From NCBI GenBank assembly GCA_050735975.1, contig JBOHVS010000380.1:1-20614 (forward strand): a stretch of DNA of 20,614 nucleotides, given 5' to 3'. Positions 1-8,362 of the stretch are shown here, one piece after another. This DNA comes from DATMBL01 sp050735975. GTDB taxonomy: Bacteria > Desulfobacterota > Binatia > UBA9968. Each line of letters opens with the position of its first letter. Position 1 is the first letter of the stretch. Position numbers and translations under genes: made by a program. The notes beneath the pieces are model-generated. The model was given only the letters and a program-made list of their open reading frames with translations. It was not told the DNA's origin and made no database searches.

Positions 1-326
1 CCGCCACCCAAAAATCTGACATTTTGCGCGACGATCTCAGTCACGTACCGTTTGTTACCGCTCTTATCATCGTAACTTCGACTCCGGATGCTTCCTTCGA
101 CAAAGACTTGTCTGCCTTTCGCCAGGTACTGTCCACACGTTTCGCCTTGTTTGCCCCAGACGATGATATTGTGCCATTCGGTCCGCTCTTGCCGGTTCCC
201 AGCGGTATCCTTCCAAACCTCAGATGTCGCAATCGAAAACCGCGCGACTGCGCGCCCGCTGTTGGTAAAACGCACCTCAGGGTCTTTGCCCAAGTTTCCG
301 ATCAGGATGACTTTATTGACCGACAT
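1..326 (-). CDS. ssb: single-stranded DNA-binding protein SSB, N-terminal part (cut by window edge)
   Basis: Read on the minus strand from ATG at 326-324, this gives 108 codons that run off base 1 without a stop, so the C-terminal tail is missing. The protein opens MSVNKVILIGNLGKDPEVR and continues with RTEWHNIIVWGKQGE, GQYLAKGRQVFVEGSIRSR and YVTEIVAQNVRFLG, the classic OB-fold of bacterial SSB. SSB binds single-stranded DNA during replication, recombination and repair and normally recruits partners through an acidic C-terminal tip, which is not visible here. A strong ribosome site GGAGG lies five bases before the ATG and fixes the start. The gene is divergent from plsC across a 349-base spacer. 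Family assignment is near certain; only the 3' end is unknown. Confidence 0.93.
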   Translation of the reverse strand, partial: MSVNKVILIGNLGKDPEVRFTNSGRAVARFSIATSEVWKDTAGNRQERTEWHNIIVWGKQGETCGQYLAKGRQVFVEGSIRSRSYDDKSGNKRYVTEIVAQNVRFLGG

Positions 327-375
327 GGAAGCCTCCAGTGCCGCATTTAGGAGCGCGGCCGAAACAATTGCATTG

Positions 376-404
376 AACTTAGCTCTCGTACTTATTGGAG
401 TCAA
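376..404 (-). promoter_or_regulatory. possible sigma70-type promoter for ssb
   Basis: On the minus strand a TTGACT -35 element (404-399) is followed by 17 bases and TAAGTT (381-376). The -10 match is weak (3 of 6), but the position, about 50 bases before the ssb start codon, is suitable. This is a by-eye match only. Confidence 0.3.
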
Positions 405-597
405 CAATAAAAGGGCTTCATCGCGGAAATCGGGGGGAAGAAAACGCGGCGCCATCCGGTTCCCGAGACCAAGACCTTTGCTAGTTTTTGCGCCGCAAAC
501 GTCCGGATCGACAATCGACAAATGTCCATCTCCGTCATCTGAACCTCTAATATCTGCAGACAATCACTTTTGGATCAGCTGGAAGGATTCTCCCGCA

Positions 598-626
598 TTG
601 CTTTTTAACCGCCCGTGAACTAAAAT
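598..626 (+). promoter_or_regulatory. possible promoter for plsC and the downstream run
   Basis: TTGCTT (598-603), a 17-base spacer and TAAAAT (621-626, 5 of 6 to the consensus -10). The predicted transcription start would fall near 632-634. This argues against the TTG codon at 631 as the plsC start and favours ATG at 676. The -35 match is poor (3 of 6). Confidence 0.4.
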
Positions 627-675
627 TACCTTGCTTTTTCCGATAGCTTACTTTCAGCAAATTACTTTCACCTTG

Positions 676-1458
676 ATGTTTGACGCCCTCAAGCTGGCGC
701 TGATCGCCGCAGTCACCGTACCGGCGGCCCTTGTGATTATCCTTCTCGGTTTTGTCGATCCCCACGGGAAGAAGGTATACGGGCTGGCCCGCCTTTGGAC
801 CTGGATGATTCTAAAAATCGGCAGGATTTCGCTCAGAGTGGAAGGCCTCAAACACATCGATCCACAGAGCCAGTACGTCTTCATGGTCAATCATCAAAGC
901 AACATCGACATTCCGGTCCTCGTCCAAAGCCTGGTCGGTTTTCAATTGCGTTGGCTCGCCAAGAAAGAACTCCTGCGGGTGCCGTTATTCGGCTGGGCGG
1001 TATGGGCTTCGAAGCATATCGTCATAGATCGAGCCGGCGGACTTCGTGCCTTGAAGAGTTTGCAAAAAGCCAAGGAACGGCTTCAAGAGGGGATTTCGAT
1101 CGTGGTATTTCCTGAAGGCAGCCGCAGCAGAACCGGGAATCTACTGCCGTTTAAGAAAGGCGGCTTTCTACTTGCAACTCAGACAAATACGCCTGTTGTT
1201 CCGGTCACCATCAACGGCAGCGGCGCCAGCTTGCCGGCCGGCGCTTGGCGACCCGTTCCCGCAACCGTTGAAGTTTGGATCGGCGAGCCCCTACCCGTCG
1301 AAGGATATCGTCCCGGAAATCTTCGCCTCCTGTCAGCGCGGGCGCGCCAAGCTATAGAGCTGAATTTGCGGCAGCCGTCGAGGCCCGGCACTGACAAGTC
1401 AAAGCCGATTGGGCAGACGATCGCAGGTGAGGCCCGCCGCCAGAGACGGAGCGTCTAA
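676..1458 (+). CDS. plsC: 1-acyl-sn-glycerol-3-phosphate acyltransferase (PlsC family)
   Basis: A 260-residue membrane-associated acyltransferase. The family transfers an acyl chain to lysophosphatidic acid to make phosphatidic acid at the inner membrane. The catalytic HX4D motif is present as VNHQSNID (His73, Asp78). The substrate-binding FPEGSRSR motif is at 145-152, followed by a KGGF block. A hydrophobic N-terminal segment spans about residues 5-26. ATG at 676 is preferred over TTG at 631, because a -10-like element ends at 626 and the 676 start gives the usual N-terminus; neither start has a clear Shine-Dalgarno. It is the first gene of the compact plus-strand run, with rnj starting five bases after its stop. 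Other PlsC-like acyltransferases (for lyso-ornithine lipids, for example) cannot be excluded. Confidence 0.88.
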   Translation: MFDALKLALIAAVTVPAALVIILLGFVDPHGKKVYGLARLWTWMILKIGRISLRVEGLKHIDPQSQYVFMVNHQSNIDIPVLVQSLVGFQLRWLAKKELLRVPLFGWAVWASKHIVIDRAGGLRALKSLQKAKERLQEGISIVVFPEGSRSRTGNLLPFKKGGFLLATQTNTPVVPVTINGSGASLPAGAWRPVPATVEVWIGEPLPVEGYRPGNLRLLSARARQAIELNLRQPSRPGTDKSKPIGQTIAGEARRQRRSV

Positions 1459-1463
1459 GGACC

Positions 1464-3119
1464 ATGGAACCAATAAGAATTATCCCTCTCGGCGGCCTTG
1501 GGGAATTCGGCCTAAACATGATGCTGATCGAATATGGCGATGCGGCGATCGCCATAGACTGCGGCGTCATGTTTCCGGGGACCGACCTCTTGGGAATCGA
1601 CCTGGTCATCCCTGATATCAGTTATCTATTGGGAGATAAGTCAAAACTAAAGGCGATTATTTTGAGCCATGCCCATGAGGACCACATGGGCGCCCTGCCC
1701 TACATCCTGAAGCATGTGAATGCGCCGGTGTACGGCACGCGTCTGACTCTCGGGCTGCTCGAAAACAAACTTCGGGAACACGACCTGGAGGATATTGCGG
1801 ATGTCCGGGAAATCACCGCTGGAGAGCCATGGGAAGTAGCTCCGTTCATGATCGAAGGGATCCGCGTCACCCACAGTTTAATGGACTGTCTTGCCCTCGG
1901 GATCGAGACGCCGGTCGGAACGTTGATCCATACCGGTGATTTCAAGATCGACAACACGCCCATGGAAGGCGAGATGTTCGATTTTCAAAGATTCGCGGCC
2001 TACGGCGAAAAAGGAGTGCTGTTACTGCTTTCGGATTCCACCAATGTCGAGCGCTCAGGCTATACCCCCTCCGAACGGGAAGTCGGCAGGAATCTGGAAC
2101 AAATATTCCGAGAAAGCACCGGCAAAGTGCTGGTTTCGACGTTTTCGTCGAGCATCCCGAGGATCCAGCAAGTCTTCGATATTTCCGAGCAGTGCGGGCG
2201 GCGAGTGGTTTTGAGCGGGCGCAGCATGGTCCGCAACAGCCAGGTGGCCGCGGAATTGGGATACCTTCGTGTCTCTCCCGGTTTTATGACTGAAAACGAG
2301 CGCTGGCAGAATCTGCCTTCGGACCGGGTGACACTTCTGACAACCGGCAGCCAAGGCGAGCCTCTTTCGGTGCTCCACCGAGTCGCACTGGATAATCATA
2401 AATCGATCAAGATCGAGACTGGTGATACCGTAATCCTCTCGTCCAAATTCATTCCCGGCAACGAAAAGATCATCTCCAATATGATCAACCATCTCTATCG
2501 TCGTGGCGCGGAAGTTCATTATGAGAAGGTCTCTGAAATTCACGTCTCCGGTCATGCCAGCCAAGAAGAGCTGAAGACCATGCTCCAGCTGACTCGGCCT
2601 CGTTATTTCGTCCCCATCCACGGCGAATACCGCCATCTCGTGCGTCACCGGCGGCTGGCCCAAGACGTCGGAGTGCCCGAAGAGAACTGCTTTATCCTCG
2701 AAGACGGAGACGTCTTGGAGTTAACTGCGCACCGCGCCCAGAAGGTTACGCCGATCCAGGTCGGCCGCGTCTTCGTCGACGGCAAAGGCGTCGGCGATGT
2801 CGAAGACGTGGTCATTCGCGATCGCCGCCACCTCTCGGAGGACGGCATGGTCCTCGCGGTGATGGCGATTCACAAGCAATCCGGGGAGCTTGTGGCCGGG
2901 CCGGACCTTATTTCTCGGGGATTTGTGCGCGATGAAGAAGGAGAAGAGATTTTCGAACAGGCCAGAAGAGTCGTGGTGGAGATTCTCAGCTCGATGAACC
3001 GAGAAACCCGCACGGACCCGGCGGAACTCCAGGAGGAGGTCCGGAAGGCATTGCGGCGCTTTTTCCGAAAGAGACTTGAACGCCGCCCGGTGGTGTTAAC
3101 CTACATCATGGAAACCTAA
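1464..3119 (+). CDS. rnj: ribonuclease J
   Basis: A 551-residue metallo-beta-lactamase/beta-CASP nuclease of the RNase J family, which has endonuclease and 5'-to-3' exonuclease activity on RNA; the length is normal. The zinc site reads SHAHEDH (His69, His71, Asp73, His74). Further ligand blocks are VTHSLMD (His137) and IHTGDFKID (Asp159). The beta-CASP and C-terminal signatures HVSGHASQEE and PIHGEYRHL are present, followed by the C-terminal RNase J domain (about 450-551). The VTHSLMD block has Met where many family members have Pro, a minor change. AAGGA precedes the ATG. The gene lies five bases after plsC and 31 bases before ftsK, so it is probably cotranscribed with both. Confidence 0.96.
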   Translation: MEPIRIIPLGGLGEFGLNMMLIEYGDAAIAIDCGVMFPGTDLLGIDLVIPDISYLLGDKSKLKAIILSHAHEDHMGALPYILKHVNAPVYGTRLTLGLLENKLREHDLEDIADVREITAGEPWEVAPFMIEGIRVTHSLMDCLALGIETPVGTLIHTGDFKIDNTPMEGEMFDFQRFAAYGEKGVLLLLSDSTNVERSGYTPSEREVGRNLEQIFRESTGKVLVSTFSSSIPRIQQVFDISEQCGRRVVLSGRSMVRNSQVAAELGYLRVSPGFMTENERWQNLPSDRVTLLTTGSQGEPLSVLHRVALDNHKSIKIETGDTVILSSKFIPGNEKIISNMINHLYRRGAEVHYEKVSEIHVSGHASQEELKTMLQLTRPRYFVPIHGEYRHLVRHRRLAQDVGVPEENCFILEDGDVLELTAHRAQKVTPIQVGRVFVDGKGVGDVEDVVIRDRRHLSEDGMVLAVMAIHKQSGELVAGPDLISRGFVRDEEGEEIFEQARRVVVEILSSMNRETRTDPAELQEEVRKALRRFFRKRLERRPVVLTYIMET

Positions 3120-3150
3120 AAGCACCGGCGACGACGATTAGGTAGAGCAT

Positions 3151-5394
3151 ATGGAAAAAGGTCGCCTGAATCGCGAAATTTGGGGGGTCGTGATTAGCGT
3201 CACTGCCTTGCTGATGGTCATCAGCCTGCTGTCCTACAATCCCACCGATCGGTCCTTTAACACGCCCTCAGGAGCGCTTCCAACCTATAATTGGGGCGGC
3301 TTTGTCGGCGCTTACTTGGCGGACCTGTTGCTTCAGGGGCTCGGCTATTCCGCCTATCTATTGCCGGCTTTCCTCTGTCTGGCGGCATACCAGCTGTTTC
3401 GCGCAAGTTATAAAGGGGTTCGCCCCGCAAAGGCAACGGGCTATGCCATGTTTTTGGTGAGCGGCGCGGTTTTGTTGAGCCTTTTGATCGATTCTGAGAA
3501 CGCCCGAGACGCGGGCGGCATCGTCGGTGGATTTCTCAAGGAGAGTGTGCTCATTCCCCTGTTCGGCCGCATCAGCGCCACTTTAATCACGCTTGCCGCT
3601 TTGCTTCTTTCGCTGATGCTGCTCACTCAGAATACGCTACTGGATGTGCTGACTCGGTGCGGCAAGAAATTGATTGATCTCAAGAAGTCTTTGGTTCCCG
3701 CCGTAAGCAACCGCATCAAAGCACTAAGGCAGAGGACCGACAAGCGAAAGGGAGAAAATACGAAAAAGGAGCGGCGTGACTACGTTCCTCCACCTATTGT
3801 GGTTAGGGAGGATACGAAAGAGGAGCTGGTTAAGAAACCAGCGAAAAAACCGGTAGCGCCCCATGAACAGTTCAAGCTTCCGGAAATGAGTGATGGGTAC
3901 AGGCTGCCGCCCCCTGAATTGTTGGACATGGCGGAGCGGGAAGAACTCAAGGTTGATAAGGATACCTTGCACGCCAACTCGATCATACTGCAAAAAAAGC
4001 TTGCAGACTTCGGCGTCGAAGGGGAAGTCGTTGCCGTGCGCCCCGGCCCCGTCATCACGATGTATGAGTTCAAGCCGGCGTCCGGCGTAAAGGTGCGGAG
4101 GATTGTGACGTTGGCCGATGATCTCGCCATGGCTCTCCGCGCGGTCAGCGTACGCATTTTGGCACCGATCCCAGGCGAGTCGGTTGTCGGCATTGAGATC
4201 CCGAATCCGCGGCGGGAGACCGTCTTTTTGCGGCAGGTTATCGAAAGTGCCGGGTATCAAACCGCTGACTCCAAGCTCACCTTGGCTCTTGGCAAGGACA
4301 TCGGCGGCTCGCCGTTCGTTTCGGATCTTGCCCGCATGCCGCACTTGCTGGTAGCTGGCGCTACCGGCACGGGAAAATCGATTTCTATAAACGCCATGAT
4401 ATTGAGCATCCTCTTCAAGTCGACACCGCAAGATGTTCAATTCATTATGGTCGACCCCAAAATGCTCGAGTTGACGGTTTACGAAGACATCCCTCACCTG
4501 CTCGTTCCAGTCGTTACGGACCCGAAGAAAGCCGCCGCGGCGTTGTTCTGGGCGATGGACGAAATGGACCGTCGCTATCGTCTAATGAGAGACAAGGGGG
4601 CGCGAAACATCGACAATTATAACCGAACCTTAGAGCGAGAAACGGCGAATCAACGGGGCTTCATCGAGCTCACCGAGACAGATCCGAGCGACGGAGATCC
4701 TGAAATTGGCGGCGACCTCAAACAAGAGGCGCCTTTGATGCACGAGCGGCTCCCCAAAATCGTCATAATTATCGATGAGCTGGCCGACTTGATGATGTCC
4801 GTAGGCAGGGATATCGAAGAATACATTACCCGGCTTGCCCAAAAAGCCCGCGCCGCGGGCATCCACTTGATTCTCGCTACTCAGCGACCGTCTGTGGATG
4901 TCATCACCGGGCTCATCAAAGCCAATTTTCCCGCCCGTATCTCTTTCCAGGTGACCTCTCGCGTTGATTCACGCACTATTCTAGACTCGATCGGGGCGGA
5001 GAAGCTGCTCGGTGACGGTGACCTTTTGTTCCTGCCTCCCGGTACGGCACGGCTGACTCGAATCCACGGCACGTTTGTCTCGGACCAGGAAGTCCGTAAA
5101 GTTATGGCGTTTATCAAGGGGCAGGCGAGGCCGCGCTACCGCCCGGAGGTCTTGGAGGCGAAAAGGGAGCTTGAGGCGGCCGCGGGTGACCAAGAATACG
5201 ACGAGATGTACGACCAAGCGGTGGCCATCGTCACCGACACGCAGCAGGCGTCAATCTCTATGATCCAGCGAAGATTGCGGGTAGGATATAATCGTGCCGC
5301 CCGAATGATCGAGCAAATGGAACGAGACGGCGTGGTTGGGCCGGCTGACGGGGCGAAACCACGAGAAGTTTATGCCAGGAAAATCGAAGCTTAG
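3151..5394 (+). CDS. ftsK: DNA translocase FtsK/SpoIIIE
   Basis: A 747-residue septal DNA pump that clears and orients chromosome DNA during division. The N-terminal region (about 1-165) has four hydrophobic segments that would anchor it in the inner membrane. A charged linker follows (about 180-260), much shorter than in E. coli FtsK, so the overall size is like SpoIIIE. The motor domain carries Walker A GATGTGKS (403-410) and a Walker B IIIDELADL with Asp542. Residues of about 680-745 form the winged-helix gamma domain (QASISMIQRRLRVGYNRAAR), which reads polar DNA motifs. The start has a modest AGGTAGA site. The last 23 bases overlap lolA. Confidence 0.96.
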   Translation: MEKGRLNREIWGVVISVTALLMVISLLSYNPTDRSFNTPSGALPTYNWGGFVGAYLADLLLQGLGYSAYLLPAFLCLAAYQLFRASYKGVRPAKATGYAMFLVSGAVLLSLLIDSENARDAGGIVGGFLKESVLIPLFGRISATLITLAALLLSLMLLTQNTLLDVLTRCGKKLIDLKKSLVPAVSNRIKALRQRTDKRKGENTKKERRDYVPPPIVVREDTKEELVKKPAKKPVAPHEQFKLPEMSDGYRLPPPELLDMAEREELKVDKDTLHANSIILQKKLADFGVEGEVVAVRPGPVITMYEFKPASGVKVRRIVTLADDLAMALRAVSVRILAPIPGESVVGIEIPNPRRETVFLRQVIESAGYQTADSKLTLALGKDIGGSPFVSDLARMPHLLVAGATGTGKSISINAMILSILFKSTPQDVQFIMVDPKMLELTVYEDIPHLLVPVVTDPKKAAAALFWAMDEMDRRYRLMRDKGARNIDNYNRTLERETANQRGFIELTETDPSDGDPEIGGDLKQEAPLMHERLPKIVIIIDELADLMMSVGRDIEEYITRLAQKARAAGIHLILATQRPSVDVITGLIKANFPARISFQVTSRVDSRTILDSIGAEKLLGDGDLLFLPPGTARLTRIHGTFVSDQEVRKVMAFIKGQARPRYRPEVLEAKRELEAAAGDQEYDEMYDQAVAIVTDTQQASISMIQRRLRVGYNRAARMIEQMERDGVVGPADGAKPREVYARKIEA

Positions 5395-6055
5395 GACACA
5401 TTTCACAACGTTTTTAGGTTTGCTGGCAATAACTGTTCTGTTCACGGCGACTGCGAGCTTTCCGGCGGACAGCAAGTCTGCCGACCAGATCCTGGACCGC
5501 CTGCAAAAGAACTACGATGCGGCGGTCGACTTTGTTGCGGATTTTCAGCAGGAAACGGAAGTTAAAACGCTAAATCGTAGCCTCAAAGCCTTTGGTAAAG
5601 TCACTTTCAAGCGGCCCGGAAAAATGCTCTGGCGCTACGAGGAGCCAAAGGGACAGTTTGTGCTGGCCGATGGCACGTTTTTATACTTCTTTCAACCGGA
5701 ACAGAATCAGATCATCAAGACCCCGTTGAAAAACGCCTTTCGTTCTGACATTCCTCTTTCATTTCTACTCGGTATCGGCAGTTTGAAGAAGGATTTCAAC
5801 GCCTCGCTCAAGGCGACTGAACCAACCCAGCACGTGCTCCGTCTGGAGCCGAAGGGAGAGTCGGGCGGATTTAGCGAGATATTGTTGGGGGTGAGCAAAG
5901 ACTCTTTCGATATCCTCTGGGCCAGCGTTCGAGACCCCGCCGGCAATCTGACCACTATTCGTTTCGCCAACATGCGCAAAGGCACAGGAGTCAACGATTC
6001 GCTCTTCCGTCTCCAGATTCCGGAAGGCGCCGATGTCGTCGAATTGGGCCAATGA
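5372..6055 (+). CDS. lolA: outer-membrane lipoprotein carrier protein LolA
   Basis: A 227-residue periplasmic chaperone that ferries lipoproteins from the LolCDE exporter to the outer membrane. It has a signal peptide (basic start MPGKSKLR, hydrophobic core about 11-28). LolA-family blocks follow: FVADFQQETE (54-63) and GKVTFKRPGKMLWRYEEPKG (75-94), with the conserved RPGKMLWRYE core. ATG at 5372 is chosen over an upstream TTG at 5336 because it begins directly at the signal peptide and has GAGAAG just upstream. It overlaps the end of ftsK by 23 bases, and its own stop overlaps the rimO start by four bases (ATGA), so translation is probably coupled. Its presence fits the four lipoproteins encoded elsewhere in the window. 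Confidence 0.93.
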   Translation: MPGKSKLRTHFTTFLGLLAITVLFTATASFPADSKSADQILDRLQKNYDAAVDFVADFQQETEVKTLNRSLKAFGKVTFKRPGKMLWRYEEPKGQFVLADGTFLYFFQPEQNQIIKTPLKNAFRSDIPLSFLLGIGSLKKDFNASLKATEPTQHVLRLEPKGESGGFSEILLGVSKDSFDILWASVRDPAGNLTTIRFANMRKGTGVNDSLFRLQIPEGADVVELGQ

Positions 6056-7404
6056 ATCGCCCGAAAGAAAAATTTAGTATCGTCAGCCTTGGCTGCGCCC
6101 GTAACCTCGTCGACTCGGAGGTGATGGCCGGTTTGCTGCAGCGAGGTCATTATGAGATGGTCCAAGATCCGGCCATAGCTGACGTCGTTTTAGTCAATAC
6201 CTGCGGCTTTATCGAAGCCGCGAAGGCAGAATCCATCGACACAATAGTTGAACTGGGTCGTCTCAAAGAAGAAGGAAAAATCAAAAAGTTGGTGGTCGCG
6301 GGGTGCCTGTCACAACGCTATCCCGTCGAGTTAGCCGCCGAACTACCCGAGGTGGATCTCTTTATCGGCACCGGCGAGGTGCCGATCATCGATGAGATTT
6401 TGCGCGAGCACGAGGCGCATCAGAGTCGCAGGCAATATGTCGGTATTCCGCAATACCTCTACGACCATGCGACGCCGCGGCTGCGAACCACGCCCTCATA
6501 CACTGCATTTTTGAAGGTCTCGGAAGGCTGCGACCATAAATGCGCCTTTTGCATCATTCCGCAGTTGCGTGGCCCGCACCGCAGTCGTTCGATTGACTCG
6601 GTGGTCCAAGAGGCCGTGTCGCTGGCACAAGAGGGCGTCAAAGAAATCAACCTTATCGCCCAGGACCTGACCGCCTACGGGCGCGATCGGAAAGACGGCA
6701 CGACCCTCCACGGCTTGTTGCGAGATCTCGTGAGGGTGCCGGATATCGTCTGGCTCCGGCTGCTTTATGCCTACCCTAACTTTCTAGAACCCGCGCTGCT
6801 GGATCTCATCGCTTCGGAGAACAAACTTTGCAAGTACATCGACATCCCTTTTCAGCACATCAATGCGCGGATCTTGAGATCCATGCGTCGCGGAAAGAGC
6901 GGCAGCGCCGTTAGGGAAACCGTAAAAAAATTGCGCGACGCCATACCCGGATTAACGCTTCGAACCTCTCTGATTGTCGGGTTTCCAGGAGAGACCGAGG
7001 GTGAATTCGAAGAACTTTTGGACTTCGTGGAAGAAATCGAGTTCGAGCGGCTTGGAGTATTTACGTACTCGGACGAGCAAGGAACCGCCGCCGCCCGTTG
7101 GAAGAACAAGCTTCCCGGCGAGGAGATCGAGCGGCGCTGGCAGGAATTGATGGAGCTGCAATCAACCATCTCGAGAAAAAAGAATGAGGCCTTGATTGGC
7201 ACAGTTCAGCGGGTTATGATTGACGGCGTCGATTTAGATTCCGGCAAAATAATCGGCCGAACCCAAGCCCACGCCCCCGAAGTGGACGGCGCGGTTTTTC
7301 TTGAAAATTTGAACGGTGACATGACGCAGCCAGGAGAGATCATCGATACCAGGATAACCGGCGCCTTAGATTACGACTTGACGGGTGAGAGACTCCATGC
7401 CTAA
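6052..7404 (+). CDS. rimO: ribosomal protein S12 methylthiotransferase RimO
   Basis: A 450-residue radical-SAM methylthiotransferase that modifies an aspartate of ribosomal protein S12. The N-terminal domain binds an auxiliary iron-sulfur cluster through Cys15 (SLGCARNLVDSEVM), Cys51 (VNTCGF) and Cys85 (AGCLSQRYP). The radical-SAM motif is CDHKCAFC (Cys160, Cys164, Cys167). The C-terminal TRAM domain (about 380-450) contacts the substrate. SLGCARNLVDSE is the pattern typical of RimO rather than the tRNA enzymes MiaB or MtaB. Its start overlaps the lolA stop by four bases and its stop overlaps the next gene by eight bases. Confidence 0.96.
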   Translation: MNRPKEKFSIVSLGCARNLVDSEVMAGLLQRGHYEMVQDPAIADVVLVNTCGFIEAAKAESIDTIVELGRLKEEGKIKKLVVAGCLSQRYPVELAAELPEVDLFIGTGEVPIIDEILREHEAHQSRRQYVGIPQYLYDHATPRLRTTPSYTAFLKVSEGCDHKCAFCIIPQLRGPHRSRSIDSVVQEAVSLAQEGVKEINLIAQDLTAYGRDRKDGTTLHGLLRDLVRVPDIVWLRLLYAYPNFLEPALLDLIASENKLCKYIDIPFQHINARILRSMRRGKSGSAVRETVKKLRDAIPGLTLRTSLIVGFPGETEGEFEELLDFVEEIEFERLGVFTYSDEQGTAAARWKNKLPGEEIERRWQELMELQSTISRKKNEALIGTVQRVMIDGVDLDSGKIIGRTQAHAPEVDGAVFLENLNGDMTQPGEIIDTRITGALDYDLTGERLHA

Positions 7405-7855
7405 AAACGATCCCGAAAAAGAGAAGAAACAGCGAAAAGAGTTTCTGAAGCAAGCTGCCGAAACGTTGGAAGATACGAAGAAACAGCTGCTAAAGGAAAT
7501 GCACGGACGCGTCCGGGGAGAAACCGAAGGTATCAAGGACGAGGGCCGCGACACCTACGATCTCGCCAGCGACGAACGCGATCGAGAGATTAACTTTATC
7601 CTGAATGACCGCGAGCGAGAAAAACTACATGCAATTGATGAAGCGCTCGAGCGCATCAAGGAAAAGACGTACGGCATCTGCGAGAGCTGCGAGGGCGAAA
7701 TTCAACTAGGTCGATTGAAAGTTCTACCGTTCACCCGCCTTTGCGTAAGGTGCCAGGAAGAAAATGAAAAAGAAAGCAAACGCCAGCGAACGCTCGAAGA
7801 TGAACGCGGCTACCGCAAGCTGGTTCTTACAGATTTCGAAGAAGAGGGCTCCTAG
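7397..7855 (+). CDS. DksA/TraR family C4-type zinc-finger protein
   Basis: A 152-residue, highly charged protein. The N-terminal two thirds is a predicted helical hairpin rich in Lys and Glu. The C-terminal zinc finger has CESC (Cys95, Cys98) and CVRC (Cys116, Cys119) around GEIQLGRLKVLPFTRL, the DksA/TraR pattern. Relatives bind RNA polymerase through the secondary channel and modulate transcription, often with ppGpp. The region before the finger (DLASDERDREIN) resembles short DksA-like proteins more than classical DksA, so the function is not certain and no symbol is given. ATG at 7397 is preferred to GTG at 7385 because GGGTGAGAG lies at a suitable distance upstream. It overlaps rimO by eight bases and ends the operon-like run. 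Confidence 0.88.
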   Translation: MPKNDPEKEKKQRKEFLKQAAETLEDTKKQLLKEMHGRVRGETEGIKDEGRDTYDLASDERDREINFILNDREREKLHAIDEALERIKEKTYGICESCEGEIQLGRLKVLPFTRLCVRCQEENEKESKRQRTLEDERGYRKLVLTDFEEEGS

Positions 7856-7885
7856 CGCCAAAGCGCAAGGAGCAACGAACAGATA

Positions 7886-7903
7886 TCAGAGGTCAGAAAT
7901 CAG
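7886..7903 (+). repeat. short tandem heptamer repeat
   Basis: Two full copies and one partial copy of a heptamer, TCAGAGG, TCAGAAA and TCAG, lie in the gap after the DksA-like gene. Just beyond it the TTAGCG unit occurs twice (about 7916-7928). No function is evident. Confidence 0.5.
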
Positions 7904-7930
7904 CTCTTCGCGCCCTTAGCGCTTAGCGAG

Positions 7931-7954
7931 CTAAAATAAGAGGCGTCAATCGCC
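7931..7954 (-). terminator. weak possible terminator after the first small secreted protein gene
   Basis: On the minus strand, GGCG-ATTGA-CGCC (7954-7942) forms a four-pair GC stem that includes the stop codon of the 7946-8305 gene. It is followed by TCTTATTTTAG. The stem is short, so this is a weak candidate. Confidence 0.3.
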
Positions 7955-8305
7955 GCCCTTGGCGGGAGTAAATTCAATGCTGCTCAGATAATTCTTTTCG
8001 CCTTTTTTGGTGTACTGGACGGATGCGGCAGAGCCAAGGCCGATATCAGATATCTTGGCGTTACTCGATTTGAGTTCGGTCACTTTGGTTTTTTGATTGA
8101 AATCGACCGTCACCAGCTTTCCTTCTTTGGTAACGACGATCATATAGTTTTTATCGTTATCCAATAGGCCGATGTCCCCGGAAACCTTTTCGGCCTTTGC
8201 CTTCGCCGTTTTTTCCGCCTTTTTTTCCTGCGCGACGATGGGCGACGCTAGAGAAATCGCGACCAGCACCGACAATCCTGATACAATTTTCGATTGCGTT
8301 TTCAT
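7946..8305 (-). CDS. small secreted protein, unknown conserved domain (copy 1, non-lipidated)
   Basis: A 119-residue protein I cannot assign to a named family. A Sec signal peptide (1-25) ends with a likely cleavage after IVA, before QEKK. A short Lys/Ala/Glu linker is followed by one domain (about 43-115) with blocks GDIGLLDNDKNYMIVVTKEG, KLVTVDFNQKTKVT and DIGLGSAASVQYTKKGEKN. Alternating short beta strands and turns suggest a small beta barrel, perhaps OB-like (inference). The same domain occurs in the genes at 8359-8784, 10994-11332 and 11382-11768. It is closest to the 10994-11332 protein, about four in five residues identical in the domain by eye. AGGAGG precedes the ATG. It follows the lipoprotein gene on the same strand after 53 bases and is probably cotranscribed. 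Confidence 0.8.
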   Translation of the reverse strand: MKTQSKIVSGLSVLVAISLASPIVAQEKKAEKTAKAKAEKVSGDIGLLDNDKNYMIVVTKEGKLVTVDFNQKTKVTELKSSNAKISDIGLGSAASVQYTKKGEKNYLSSIEFTPAKGGD

Positions 8306-8331
8306 CTCTCTATTCCTCCTGATTCGTAAGT

Positions 8332-8362
8332 TTAATCAGACCTGAGACTCGGATCTGATTAA
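8332..8362 (-). repeat. perfect 9-bp inverted repeat in the intercistronic gap
   Basis: TTAATCAGA (8332-8340) and TCTGATTAA (8354-8362) are exact reverse complements separated by 13 bases. The hairpin takes in the stop codon of the upstream lipoprotein gene and ends about a dozen bases before the AGGAGG of the downstream gene. No T-run follows, so it is not a classical terminator. It may act in mRNA processing, partial termination or stability. The equivalent gap in the second copy of the unit (11333-11381) has no such hairpin. Confidence 0.6.

Larger units (their letters stand above)
327..675. other. divergent intergenic region between ssb and plsC
   Basis: A 349-base stretch with no convincing gene. 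It holds a possible ssb promoter (376-404), a possible plsC promoter (598-626), and a short inverted repeat TTTGC-GCC-GCAAA at 487-499. The ATCGACA motif is nearly repeated in tandem around 507-520. Open frames that extend here from the ssb region are antisense read-through. Nothing else could be supported. Confidence 0.6.

Noticed and set aside
88..618. 176-codon plus-strand open frame
   Set aside because: Antisense to ssb and then intergenic; no recognisable motifs, and the minus-strand SSB frame with its ribosome site explains the region.
631..675. N-terminal extension of PlsC from TTG 631
   Set aside because: It would start at or before the predicted transcription start set by TAAAAT at 621-626, and no ribosome site is present.
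2055..2663. 202-codon minus-strand open frame
   Set aside because: Lies wholly opposite rnj, with no motif or ribosome site; a shadow of the coding strand.
3724..4497. 257-codon minus-strand open frame
   Set aside because: Lies opposite the conserved FtsK motor region; composition and lack of motifs mark it as a shadow.
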